Shown: positions 51,394 through 59,893 of the stretch, in pieces | Layout: each line of letters opens with the position of its first letter | Numbering within the stretch: position 1 is the first letter of the stretch | Source: Myxococcus terminator_A | GTDB lineage: Bacteria; Myxococcota; Myxococcia; Myxococcales; Myxococcaceae | Assembly (NCBI GenBank): GCA_049194865.1 | Contig: JBLZWL010000091.1 | Span: 1-64,000, forward strand | Direction: 5' to 3' | Length of the DNA stretch: 64,000 bases | Made by a program: the position numbers and the translations under genes | The notes under the pieces: generated by a model | Database searches by the model: none | Seen by the model: only the letters and a program-made list of their open reading frames with translations | What the model was told of the DNA's origin: nothing

Positions 51394-52548
51394 TCAGCCC
51401 TCGCTCCTGGCCATGGCCGCCATGGCCATATCCGCTACGGCCGGGTGGACCACGTCCCCGCCCCGGGTGATGAGCATCCCCTTCACGATTTCATCCGAGA
51501 CATCCAGCTTGAGCACGCCGTCCTTGTCGGTGACGTGCGCGAGCAGCTTCTCCATGTTGCGCGAGAACATGGCGCTGGCATGCACCGACAACTGGCTGGG
51601 CAGGTTGCGCTCGCCGATGACGGTGACGCCCGTCTCCGTGCGGTAGCGCTCGCCCGCGCGGGTCAGCTCGCAGTTGCCGCCCTGCTCCGCCGCGATGTCC
51701 ACCACCACGGAGCCGCTCTTCATCCGCCGCACCATGTCCCCGGGCAGCAGCACCGGCGCGCGCCGCCCCGGCACCAGCGCCGTGGTGATGACGACGTCCG
51801 ACTTCGCCACGTGCGTCGCCAGCACCTCCGCCTGCTTGCGCTTCGCCTCCTCGCCCAGCTCCTTCGCGTAGCCTCCGGAGCCCGCCGCGTCCGCGATGTC
51901 GATGTTGACGAAGCGCGCGCCCAGGCTCTCCACCTGCTCCTTCACCACCTTGCGCACGTCGTATGCCTCCACCACCGCGCCCAGCCGCCGCGCCGTGGCG
52001 ATGGCCTGGAGCCCCGCCACGCCCGCGCCCAGCACCAGGACCTTCGCGGGTGGAATGGTGCCGGCCGCCGTCATCAACATGGGGAACAGCCGGGGCAGCG
52101 CCTCCGCCGCCAGCAACACCGCGCGATAGCCCGCAATCGTCGCCTGAGAGCTGAGCACATCCATCATCTGCGCCAGCGTCGTGCGCGGAATCATGTCCGT
52201 GGCCAGGAGCGTCACCCGCCGCTTCGCCAGCTCCCGCGCCAGCGCCGGATTCGCCAGCGGATACGCCAGGCTCACCAGCACCGAGTCCGCCTTGAGCCGG
52301 CCCAGCTCCGTCTCGTCCGGCGGCTGAATCTTGAGCAGCAGGTCGGCGGCGGCGTAGAGGGCCTCGACGCTCGACTCGACGCGGGCACCCGCGGCCCGCA
52401 GCTCGTCGTCGGAACACTCCGCGCCCAGGCCCGCACCGCTCTCGACCACCACTTCGTGCTTCTTGCCGACGAGGCGTTTCACGCTCTCCGCCACGAGCGC
52501 GATCCGCCTTTCGCCCGGCACCGTTTCACGGGGGATGGCGATGATCAT
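51394..52548 (-). CDS. pntAA: NAD(P) transhydrogenase alpha subunit, soluble NAD-binding part
   Basis: 384 aa. It starts MIIAIPRETVPGERR, the invariant N-terminus of PntA and alanine dehydrogenase-like proteins, which decides the start over an ATG at 52560. The Rossmann NAD site is VLVLGAGVAGLQAIATARRLG near residue 170. The RQD-loop region, typical of dI, is seen around the segment ending DVVITTALVPGRRAPVL. It hands hydride from NADH to NADP in PntB. First gene of the operon, divergent from the AMP-ligase-like gene. Confidence 0.94.
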   Translation of the reverse strand: MIIAIPRETVPGERRIALVAESVKRLVGKKHEVVVESGAGLGAECSDDELRAAGARVESSVEALYAAADLLLKIQPPDETELGRLKADSVLVSLAYPLANPALARELAKRRVTLLATDMIPRTTLAQMMDVLSSQATIAGYRAVLLAAEALPRLFPMLMTAAGTIPPAKVLVLGAGVAGLQAIATARRLGAVVEAYDVRKVVKEQVESLGARFVNIDIADAAGSGGYAKELGEEAKRKQAEVLATHVAKSDVVITTALVPGRRAPVLLPGDMVRRMKSGSVVVDIAAEQGGNCELTRAGERYRTETGVTVIGERNLPSQLSVHASAMFSRNMEKLLAHVTDKDGVLKLDVSDEIVKGMLITRGGDVVHPAVADMAMAAMARSEG

Positions 52549-52810
52549 GCGGGCCAGCATAGGCCCATCCCCTCCATCCAATTCAATCCCAGCCAACGAA
52601 AGCCTTTGCAATCCGTGTCAAGCACACCCGCGTCACGAGTGTTCACCTTGCAAGGCATTGGCGTCGACGTAAGGGTTTCCCCCGAGCCCCGACATCACCC
52701 CGCCCGGCCGGCTCGCTGAGGGTGCAGGGCCCCTACCGGCCCGACTCTTGCTGTCGTTGACGGACGCACACGTCCCCCCCGTCGGATAGACTCGGCGGGA
52801 GAAAGCCACC
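52549..52810. promoter_or_regulatory. Divergent region between pntAA and the AMP-ligase-like gene
   Basis: 262 bases between opposing starts. It holds the perfect palindrome CCTTGCAAGG at 52646-52655, a possible operator. TTGACG followed by GGATAG further right could be a promoter for the rightward gene, but the spacing is poor. GGAGAAAG precedes the ATG at 52811. Confidence 0.35.
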
Positions 52811-54529
52811 ATGCCCTTCGACCCCCGGGATATCCTTCGCCAGTCCGAAGCCGCCTCCTCCGATGGAGTGCTCCCCGCCTGGCTGCGGGAGAGCTGGAGT
52901 GACTCCGAGGGCTTCATCGCCGCGCTCGCCACCCACCACGCGGGGCGCGGCGGCCCCGCGCCGAAGAGCCGCCCGGGCCAGCATCACGACTTCTTCCATG
53001 ACCTGGTCGTCCGCCACGCCGACGCCGGCGCGGTCGCCTTTCGCTCCTGGGACGCCACCCGAGGCTGGCAGGCCCTGGGCTACCGCGAGCTGGCCGAGCG
53101 TGCGTCCCGCCGCGCCACCGAGTGGGCCGCCCAGGGCGTCAAGCCGGGCGTGAAGGTCGCGCTCGTCCATCCGCTGGGGCAGGAGCTGCTCGTCTCGCTC
53201 ATGGCCGCGCTGAAGCTGGGCGCGTGCATCAGCGTCCTTCCTCCCACCGGCCCGCTCTTCCTGTCGCGCAGGCTCTCGAACCTGGAGCCCCAGCACATCT
53301 CCGCGGAAGCCCACCAGGCGCCGCTCATCAAGGGCTTCGAGAAGCTCCTGCTGCGCTCCCGGGGGGACGCGGCGCCCTCCTTCGCCTCCCACACGTACCG
53401 CCCCGCGGACACGGTGGCCCTGCTCTTCTCACCGCGCGTCGACCCGCCGGACAGCCCCGTGCCCCTCAGCGCCGAGCGCGCGTGGACCAGCGCGCTGTGC
53501 GACGGGCTGCTCACCTTCGGCCTCGCCGGAGGCGACGTGCTCGCCGCGCCCGGCATCCACTTCCTCCAGCACCAGCCCGCGCTCCTCTTCGCCTCGCTGC
53601 TGCGAGGAGCGACCTTCGTCCACCTGGAGCCCGCGGACGTGGAGCGCACGCCCAGCCTGCTCCTCGAGCACCCGCCGCGAGCGCTCGGCGTCACGCCCGC
53701 GCTGCGAGAAGCGCTGACCCGCGCCCGCTTCGGGCCACTCAAGGGCGTGGGGCACTGGTTCCGCTCCGTCGATGCCCTCCATGACTGGGAGGCCTGGCGG
53801 GAGTGGGTGCGCCAGTCGGAGCTGACCAAGGTGCCCCACGCGCTGGTGCTCATCGACGCCTCGGAGGGCGGCGTGGTGCTCGCGTCCCCCCGCCGCATCG
53901 GCGAGCTGAACGCGGCCATCGCCCCCGCGCCTGGACGCGCCTGGACGCTCAAGGACCTCAACCTGAGCGGTCAGGAGGCCGCGGGCGACGTGGGCGTCTT
54001 CACGCCCCTGCCAGACAAGGACCGCCCCCCGGGCCACGTCATCCTCACGCGCCAGCGCGAGCAATTCCTCTATGCAGGAACGCGCGATGTGCGCCGCGAA
54101 GGACGCATCTATCCTTCGACTGAAGTGGTGGAGGCGCTCGCCGACCTGCCCTTCTGCCAGGGGGCCTGCGTCAGCATCGCCGCGTCGGGAGGCACCGCGC
54201 AGCACACACCTCACGTCCTGCTCGTCTTCACGGGCGCCGAGGACGCGGAGCGCTCCACGCAGGAAGCAGGCAACCGTCGCCTGGAGGTGCGCCGCCGGCT
54301 GGAGCTGCGGCTGGGCGCCGAGCACCTCCCGGACCGCATCGAGCTGTTCCCGCTCCTTCCTCATAGGACGAAGGACGGACAGGTCAACGAGGAGTGGTGC
54401 CGCTCCCAGTACCTCACCGGCGCGCTCCATCAGAAGTCCTCGGACCCCGTGTTCCAGGCCCTCACCGCGCTGAGGGGCCGTGCTCGCGAGAGCGTCCGGG
54501 GCCCCGGCGACGACGAGCGCTCCCGCTAG
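52811..54529 (+). CDS. AMP-ligase-fold protein with lost ATP loop, next to T6SS genes
   Basis: 572 aa. Overall layout and length match ANL adenylating enzymes: a YRELAERASRRATEWAAQGV segment split as in the N-terminal A1/A2 region, VALVHPLGQELLVSLMAALKLGA, a mid-domain DVLAAPGIHFLQH, and a C-terminal swing domain with EGRIYPSTEVVEAL and PHRTKDGQVN. The phosphate loop T-S-G-S-T-G is replaced by LLFSPRVDPPDSP, and the G-R-x-K-x-x-I hinge is also altered, so ATP activation is doubtful. It may be a pseudoenzyme, or an effector or structural factor of the T6SS that begins 182 bases downstream on the same strand. It could also be unrelated. Confidence 0.75.
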   Translation: MPFDPRDILRQSEAASSDGVLPAWLRESWSDSEGFIAALATHHAGRGGPAPKSRPGQHHDFFHDLVVRHADAGAVAFRSWDATRGWQALGYRELAERASRRATEWAAQGVKPGVKVALVHPLGQELLVSLMAALKLGACISVLPPTGPLFLSRRLSNLEPQHISAEAHQAPLIKGFEKLLLRSRGDAAPSFASHTYRPADTVALLFSPRVDPPDSPVPLSAERAWTSALCDGLLTFGLAGGDVLAAPGIHFLQHQPALLFASLLRGATFVHLEPADVERTPSLLLEHPPRALGVTPALREALTRARFGPLKGVGHWFRSVDALHDWEAWREWVRQSELTKVPHALVLIDASEGGVVLASPRRIGELNAAIAPAPGRAWTLKDLNLSGQEAAGDVGVFTPLPDKDRPPGHVILTRQREQFLYAGTRDVRREGRIYPSTEVVEALADLPFCQGACVSIAASGGTAQHTPHVLLVFTGAEDAERSTQEAGNRRLEVRRRLELRLGAEHLPDRIELFPLLPHRTKDGQVNEEWCRSQYLTGALHQKSSDPVFQALTALRGRARESVRGPGDDERSR

Positions 54530-54633
54530 CGCGCGTACGCGCCGGACGCGCCCGCGTTCCCAAGCGACGCGTCCTGGCCGACCCCGCCCCCCTCCGCCCC
54601 CCCGCTCCAGAGGGAAGCGGGTGGAATTGAACG

Positions 54634-54650
54634 CTGGCACGCGCCACGCA
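54634..54650 (+). promoter_or_regulatory. Sigma54-like -24/-12 element before the T6SS genes
   Basis: CTGGCACGCGCCACGCA has the complete TGGCACG -24 box and exactly 10 bases between GG and GC; the -12 box reads ACGC instead of TTGC. It lies 62 bases before the ATG of the PAAR-like gene, leaving a normal leader. Many T6SS operons use sigma54, which adds plausibility. Confidence 0.4.
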
Positions 54651-54711
54651 ATGGCCGGGTCCAGCGTCAGACGTTCCATCCCGGAACCCACGACGCCCAA
54701 GAGGTGCTCGC

Positions 54712-55098
54712 ATGGGAGCCCAGGTCGTCATGGGAGCGATGCTGCAGTGCAGTTTCGGCCTCGCCCCCTCGTCGCTCATCGTGCTTCCCACCAACAAGGT
54801 GGTCGGCCCGACGCCGGCGGCGAACGTCCTCGACAACAAGCCCATGGTGAACGTCCCCCCTTTCGGGATGTGCCAGTCGCTGGCCAACCCCACGGTGGCG
54901 GCGGCGACGGCGGCGGCGCTCGGAGTCCTCACCCCCATGCCCTGCATCCCCGCCACCGCGGCGCCCTGGGTGCCCGGCTGCCCCAAGCTGATGCTCGGCG
55001 GCGCGCCCGCGCTGGAGAGCAACTCCAAGCTGATGTGCTCGTACGGCGGTGTCATCCAGATCGTGTCCCCCGGACAGATGAAGGTCATCGATGGCTGA
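54712..55098 (+). CDS. PAAR-like (DUF4280) spike-tip protein
   Basis: 128 aa. It starts MGAQVVMGAMLQCSFGLAPS and is rich in Pro, Gly and Cys, with the recurring M-x-C-x-x-G pattern of PAAR-like DUF4280 proteins (later CPKLMLGGAPALESNSKLMC). In T6SS such proteins cap the VgrG spike and may dock effectors. No effector extension is fused. AGAGGTG precedes the ATG. Its stop overlaps the start of the next gene (55091), so it is coupled to the TssA-like gene. Confidence 0.85.
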   Translation: MGAQVVMGAMLQCSFGLAPSSLIVLPTNKVVGPTPAANVLDNKPMVNVPPFGMCQSLANPTVAAATAAALGVLTPMPCIPATAAPWVPGCPKLMLGGAPALESNSKLMCSYGGVIQIVSPGQMKVIDG

Positions 55099-56122
55099 CC
55101 CGGCCCACAACCTGCCGCCCTTCGACGGCACCTTCCTGGAGCAGCCCCTGGAGGGCGAGCCTCCCCGCCAGGCGCCCGGCGACGAGCCCGACCCCCGCGT
55201 GGAGGCCGTCACGGAGACCGTCGCCAGCGGCGACTACGCCACCGCGGCCCGCGGCGCGGAGACCCTGCTGCGCGAGGGCCAGCGCGACACGCGGCTCGTC
55301 GGCGCCTACCTCTTCGGGGCCTTCCAGGAGCAGGGCCTGCTCGCGATGCCGGGCCTCTTCCGCTCGCTCCTCCTGGTCCTCACCACCAGCCGCGCCGCGT
55401 TCGGCCCGGAGGCCAAGCGCGACATCTTCCTGGAGAGCGGACTGCGCTGGTTGCTCCGCTCGATGAACAAGCACCTGGCGCACAACGAGAAGAAGCAGGA
55501 CGCCACGTGGAAGCGCTGGTGCGAGGCCGACAACCGCGCGCCCATCGAAGAAGCCCTCAAGCTCTCCGAGCCCATCCTCACCGCGCTGCCCTCCCTGCCC
55601 AAGAACGGCTGCGAGGAGCCCATGCGCAACCTCAGCCACTGGCTGAGGCGCCACCTGGAGGCCCTTCCCCCGCCCGCGCCGCCCGCACTCGCGCTCGCGC
55701 CCCAGCCGCTCCCGCAGGCCGCGCCCTCCCGCGACAACACTTCTTCGGAGAAGCCCGCGCCTCGCGCCGAAACGGCGGCCCCGGCCGCGCCCACCGTGGC
55801 GGGCGTGCCCATCTCCGCGCCGCTCGCGCTGCTGCTGCGCAAGCTGGAGGCGTTCAACACGCTGGTCGCGAACGGGGAGATGACGAAGGCGGGCGTGATT
55901 GCCGCGGACGTGCTGGCCACGGTGGAGCGGTTCGACCCGCGCGTGTACCTGCCCTCGCTCTTCACCCGCTTCTACGCGGGCCTGAGCCGCAACGCGAGCG
56001 GGCTGGAGCCATTCCTGCATGAGACCGACTCGCTGCCCATGCGCGCGCTGGAGCAGCTCTACCGAGTGGACCTGGACGCCTTCCTCGACCAGCCCTCGCT
56101 GACATCCGGAGAGGAGGACTGA
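55091..56122 (+). CDS. tssA: T6SS TssA-like (possibly IglI-like) protein
   Basis: 343 aa, all-helical. The N-terminal 200 residues hold a region (AGDYAT-like start, then AAFGPEAKRDIFLESGLRWL) that resembles the ImpA-type or IglI-type helical domain. An Ala/Pro-rich linker follows (about 200-235), then a C-terminal helical domain with EAFNTLVANGEMTKAGVIA and PRVYLPSLFTRFYAGL. TssA proteins organise sheath assembly at the baseplate or at the distal end. The match is by architecture and gene position rather than a sharp motif, so it could be a related IglI-type factor. It overlaps the PAAR-like gene and precedes tssG by 4 bases. Confidence 0.65.
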   Translation: MADPAHNLPPFDGTFLEQPLEGEPPRQAPGDEPDPRVEAVTETVASGDYATAARGAETLLREGQRDTRLVGAYLFGAFQEQGLLAMPGLFRSLLLVLTTSRAAFGPEAKRDIFLESGLRWLLRSMNKHLAHNEKKQDATWKRWCEADNRAPIEEALKLSEPILTALPSLPKNGCEEPMRNLSHWLRRHLEALPPPAPPALALAPQPLPQAAPSRDNTSSEKPAPRAETAAPAAPTVAGVPISAPLALLLRKLEAFNTLVANGEMTKAGVIAADVLATVERFDPRVYLPSLFTRFYAGLSRNASGLEPFLHETDSLPMRALEQLYRVDLDAFLDQPSLTSGEED

Positions 56123-56126
56123 CCCC

Positions 56127-57029
56127 ATGCACGAGACCACGCCCTCCTCCTCCACCCTGGCCGTCGGCGAGCCCTCCATCGAAGCGCGCATCGTCGAGCG
56201 CGCCCATGAGTTCGACATCCCCGCGCTGATTGAGCTGCTCTCCAAGGAGGGCTACGGCCCGGATGACCTGGAGCTGCGCAGCCACCGGGGCACCGTGCAC
56301 GCGCCCCAGCTCATCCACTCCATCGAGTTCGCGCGCAACCCGCGCCGCGCCATCGTCACCGTCAACCTGGGACTGCTCAGCGTTCAGTCGCCCCTGCCCT
56401 CCTTCTTCCTCAAGGCGATGGAGTCGCTGGACCACGACACGATGGAGAGCTTCCTGGGCTACTTCGACCACCTGCTCCTGCGCGCGCGCTTCGCCGGCCT
56501 CTTCCCCGAGCGAGACGACTCCCTGCTGCCGGGCTGGGAGGGCTCCGCGGCGCACCGCCTGCGCCTCTTGCGTCCTGGCTGTCCCTCCACGCTGCACTGG
56601 CTGTTCTCCCACGCGTACCCGGAGGCGGAGGTCCGCGTGCGTCGCGCCACCCGCCGCCAGCGCATCGACACGCGCGGCATCCAGCTGGGCGGCGCGGCGC
56701 TGGGCGACGGCACCTCCATGGGCGGCTTCGCCACCGTGCCCACCGGCGGCCTGGAGGCCTGGCTGCACATGAGCGAGGCCTTCAGTGGCACCGGCACTGC
56801 ATGGGCCATTGAAGCGCGACGCCGGCTGCGCTCGCGCGTGTTGCCTCACCTCATCGATACACCGGTGTTCCTCACCGTGGTGCTGGTCATCAGGGACCAG
56901 CACGGCCACGCCCGCGTCGAGGACTCCAGTCACCTGGGCTACGAGCCCATCATCGGCGGACCCGAGCAGTCGCGGCAGGTGGTCCTGTTCTCCGGTGACA
57001 CCACGCCGACCTCACCGCCTCCGCAGTGA
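56127..57029 (+). CDS. tssG: T6SS baseplate protein TssG
   Basis: 300 aa. The signature NLGLLSVQSPLPSFFLKAM lies near residue 85, matching the G-x-x-S-P-L-P block of TssG/ImpH/VasB. Later strands RIDTRGIQLGGAALGDG and FTVVLV-like segments form the trifunctional gp53-like body. TssG pairs with TssF and TssK in the baseplate wedge; tssK and the start of tssF are downstream here. It is slightly shorter than typical TssG (about 330 aa). Confidence 0.8.
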   Translation: MHETTPSSSTLAVGEPSIEARIVERAHEFDIPALIELLSKEGYGPDDLELRSHRGTVHAPQLIHSIEFARNPRRAIVTVNLGLLSVQSPLPSFFLKAMESLDHDTMESFLGYFDHLLLRARFAGLFPERDDSLLPGWEGSAAHRLRLLRPGCPSTLHWLFSHAYPEAEVRVRRATRRQRIDTRGIQLGGAALGDGTSMGGFATVPTGGLEAWLHMSEAFSGTGTAWAIEARRRLRSRVLPHLIDTPVFLTVVLVIRDQHGHARVEDSSHLGYEPIIGGPEQSRQVVLFSGDTTPTSPPPQ

Positions 57030-57094
57030 AGCAGGACCCCGGCGCGTCCCGCCGGGTCGCAGAAAGGCCTTCCACCCGAGGGAGTAACGTAGCC

Positions 57095-57715
57095 ATGTCA
57101 ATCCAGGAACAACTGCCCAAGTCGCGCATCACGCTCACGTACCGCACCACCATCAATGGCGAGCAGGAGGCGGTCGACCTGCCGCTGCGCATGCTGATGC
57201 TGGGAGACTTCTCGCTCGGCTCCTCCGAGGACCGGAAGGTGGACCTCGACGCGCGCAAGCTGCGCTCGGTCAACGGCCGCAACCTGAATGAGCTGATGGC
57301 GGACATGAAGATGTCCGTGAACTTCCAGGTGCCCAATCGCATCAACCCGGACGTGGAAGCCGACCTGAACGTCGAGCTGCCCATCACCAAGATGAAGTCG
57401 TTCCACCCGGACGAAATCGTCAACCACGTCCCCAAGCTCAAGGCGCTGCGGCTGCTCAAGAAGCTGCTGCTGGAGATGCAGTCCAGCATCGACAACCAGA
57501 AGGCGCTGCGGAACATGGTCTACGAGCTGTTCTCCAACAAGGAGGCGCTCAAGGCCGTCCTCGCGGAGCTCAAGGACTACGAGTCGCTGAAGCTGCCCAA
57601 GGCGATTCCCGCGAACGCCTCGCCCGCCACCACCGGCGCCGCGGCGACCACGCCCGCCACTGCTCCCGCCACCGCGCCGGCCACCGTCCCCGCGAACGCG
57701 ACCGTGACCTCATAA
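57095..57715 (+). CDS. tssB: T6SS contractile sheath small subunit TssB
   Basis: 206 aa, start set by GAGGGAG and by the family N-terminus SIQEQLPKSRITLTY. Conserved blocks: LPLRMLMLGDFSLG near residue 30, the V-N-G-R-N region near 60, and the helical C-terminus LKALRLLKKLLLEMQSSI. A flexible Ala/Thr/Pro tail of about 35 residues ends the protein (TTPATAPATAPATV), longer than in most VipA proteins. TssB and TssC form the sheath whose contraction drives injection. Confidence 0.92.
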   Translation: MSIQEQLPKSRITLTYRTTINGEQEAVDLPLRMLMLGDFSLGSSEDRKVDLDARKLRSVNGRNLNELMADMKMSVNFQVPNRINPDVEADLNVELPITKMKSFHPDEIVNHVPKLKALRLLKKLLLEMQSSIDNQKALRNMVYELFSNKEALKAVLAELKDYESLKLPKAIPANASPATTGAAATTPATAPATAPATVPANATVTS

Positions 57716-57755
57716 GCCCGCTTTCGTCCACACCATTTCCACAAAGGTAACCGTC

Positions 57756-59246
57756 ATGGCTGAAACCTCTATTCTGCCCGGGTTGTTCAAGAGCGTGCGG
57801 CTGGAGCGTCCCGTGGACGCCAAGCCGATGATCTCCGAGAAGTTCGTCCCCGCCCTCGATGAGAAGGAAGTCACCATCGAGGCGCGCTTCATGTCGTCGC
57901 TCGCCGCGCTCGTGCAGAACGTGTCGCCGGCGACGACGGATGCGGGCGACGCGCTGCGCTTCGACAAGGGCCAGGTGCTGGCCGTCGTCGACCGCATCGA
58001 CGCGATGATCAACGACCAGATGAATGAGATCCTCCACCACGAGCGCTTCCAGAAGATGGAGTCGGCGTGGCGGGGCCTGGACGACCTGGTCTCCAACACC
58101 AACTTCAAGGCGAACGTCGCCATCGACCTGCTGGACGCGGCGCAGGACGAGCTGGGTCAGGACTTCGAGAACAACTCCGCGGACGTGTTCGCCGGGTCGC
58201 TGTTCAACAAGGTCTACATCCAGGAGTACGACCAGTACGGCGGCCAGCCCTTCGGCGCCATGGTGGGCCTGTACGAGTTCTCCTCCACGCCGGGCGACAT
58301 CAAGTGGCTGACGCAGATGGGCAAGGTGGCCAACGCGTCGCACTGCCCGTTCATCGCCGCCGTCAGCCCCAAGTTCTTCGGCTGCGACAAGGTCGAGGAG
58401 ATGGAGGCCATCAAGGACCTGGAGGGCGCGCTCGCCCACCCGCGCTACGGCAAGTGGAACGAGCTGCGCAACAGCGAGGAGGCCGCGTACCTGGGCCTGA
58501 CCTTCCCGCGCTACGTGCTGCGCCTGCCCTGGCATCCGGACAAGAACCCGTGCGACGACCTCCACTTCACGGAGGATTCGCAGGGTGACTCCAACAAGTA
58601 CCTCTGGGGCAACTCGTCCATCCTCTTCGCCCGCAACATGGTGAAGGCGTTCGAGAACTCCGGCTGGTGCCAGTCCATCCGCGGCCCCAAGGGCGGCGGT
58701 CTGCTCACCGGCCTGCCGGTGGACACCTTCTTCCTGCGTGGCCAGGAGGAGCTCAAGGCGCCCGTGGAGATCGCCATCCCGGACTTCCGCGAGTTCGAGT
58801 TCGCCCGGTGCGGCTTCATGCCGCTCGTGTACAAGAAGGGCTCCAGCGAGGCGACGTTCTTCAGCACCCAGTCCGCGAAGGTCGCCAAGCGCTTCAAGGA
58901 CCCGAAGGACTCGGAGAACTCGCAGCTGGTCACCAACCTGGCCTACACGTTCTCCATCACCCGCCTGGCGCACTACGTGAAGTGCATCATGCGCGACAAC
59001 ATCGGCAGCACGGCCGATGCGCCCTATATCCAGCGTCAGCTCGACGCGTGGCTGGCGGGCTACGTCACGACGGTGGCCAGCCCGGATGACCTCACGGTCC
59101 GCCGGTTCCCGTTCAAGGCCACCAGCGTGGTGGTGGAGCAGCGCACTGGGGAAATCGGCTGGTACGACTGCAAGGTCGCCGTCCTGCCGCACATCCAGTT
59201 CGAAGGCCTCAACGTGGAGCTGATGCTCGAGTCCCGGCTCGGCTAG
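57756..59246 (+). CDS. tssC: T6SS contractile sheath large subunit TssC
   Basis: 496 aa. Typical VipB/TssC features: the helical N-terminal region with RIDAMINDQMNEILHHE, then FQKMESAWRGLDDLV, VYIQEYDQYGGQPFG, ASHCPFIAAVSPKFFG, and the ending GLNVELMLESRLG that interlocks with TssB. The length is exactly that of the family. RBS AAAGG. It is 40 bases after tssB and cotranscribed with it. Confidence 0.95.
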   Translation: MAETSILPGLFKSVRLERPVDAKPMISEKFVPALDEKEVTIEARFMSSLAALVQNVSPATTDAGDALRFDKGQVLAVVDRIDAMINDQMNEILHHERFQKMESAWRGLDDLVSNTNFKANVAIDLLDAAQDELGQDFENNSADVFAGSLFNKVYIQEYDQYGGQPFGAMVGLYEFSSTPGDIKWLTQMGKVANASHCPFIAAVSPKFFGCDKVEEMEAIKDLEGALAHPRYGKWNELRNSEEAAYLGLTFPRYVLRLPWHPDKNPCDDLHFTEDSQGDSNKYLWGNSSILFARNMVKAFENSGWCQSIRGPKGGGLLTGLPVDTFFLRGQEELKAPVEIAIPDFREFEFARCGFMPLVYKKGSSEATFFSTQSAKVAKRFKDPKDSENSQLVTNLAYTFSITRLAHYVKCIMRDNIGSTADAPYIQRQLDAWLAGYVTTVASPDDLTVRRFPFKATSVVVEQRTGEIGWYDCKVAVLPHIQFEGLNVELMLESRLG

Positions 59247-59290
59247 TTCCGCTTCGCTGTAACCAACCCCCAACCATCCAGGAGTGAGTC

Positions 59291-59869
59291 ATGCCTCAAT
59301 TCGCACGTGACTTGGACGTCTATCAGGGCTTCAACTTCAAGAAGGACAAGCAGACCCCCGTGGGCTTCATCACGTCCATCACCGTGGGCGGCATCGTCCT
59401 GACGGCGGACCAGGAGACCATCTCGGACCCGGAGCAGCCGGACAAGGCGCTGGCGTCCAAGTGCGTGGGCGTGCTGAGCAGCTACCTGTGGGAGACGGGC
59501 GTCACCGACGCGCTGTACCTCTCCGCGCAGATCTCCACGGCGAACAAGCAGAAGATCGCCGAGATGCTGCTGGGCACGTTCTCCAACATCGAAGTGGTGA
59601 TGAAGTACGTCGTGTACGAGTACGACCCGCTCGCGAAGAAGTACTTCAAGTCCAACTTCGTGGACGCGGACCTCAACGGCATCCTGGAGAAGAACGGGGA
59701 CCGGCTGAACATCGCGGTCGCGGACAACGAGTCCCGCGAGGTACAGTCTCCCAAGAACTTCACGTTCCAGATTGGCGTGAAGCCCAAGACGCTGGAGCAG
59801 TCCATCAACGTCGCCGCGGCATCCTCGAAGAACATCGTCAAGAAGTGGGGCGTCACGGAGACGGCGTAA
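59291..59869 (+). CDS. tssD: Hcp-like (TssD) tube protein candidate
   Basis: 192 aa, preceded by a strong AGGAGTGAG RBS suited to abundant protein. The position directly after tssC is the usual place of hcp. The protein is beta-rich with one helix near residue 90-100 (ANKQKIAEMLLG), compatible with the Hcp tube fold, but motifs are divergent and it is about 25 residues longer than classical Hcp. The conserved-looking C-terminus FQIGVKPKTLEQSI could be family specific. I call it Hcp-like by context; another small structural protein is possible. Confidence 0.65.
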   Translation: MPQFARDLDVYQGFNFKKDKQTPVGFITSITVGGIVLTADQETISDPEQPDKALASKCVGVLSSYLWETGVTDALYLSAQISTANKQKIAEMLLGTFSNIEVVMKYVVYEYDPLAKKYFKSNFVDADLNGILEKNGDRLNIAVADNESREVQSPKNFTFQIGVKPKTLEQSINVAAASSKNIVKKWGVTETA

Positions 59870-59893
59870 GCCCCGCCGCCACACGAGCACAAC

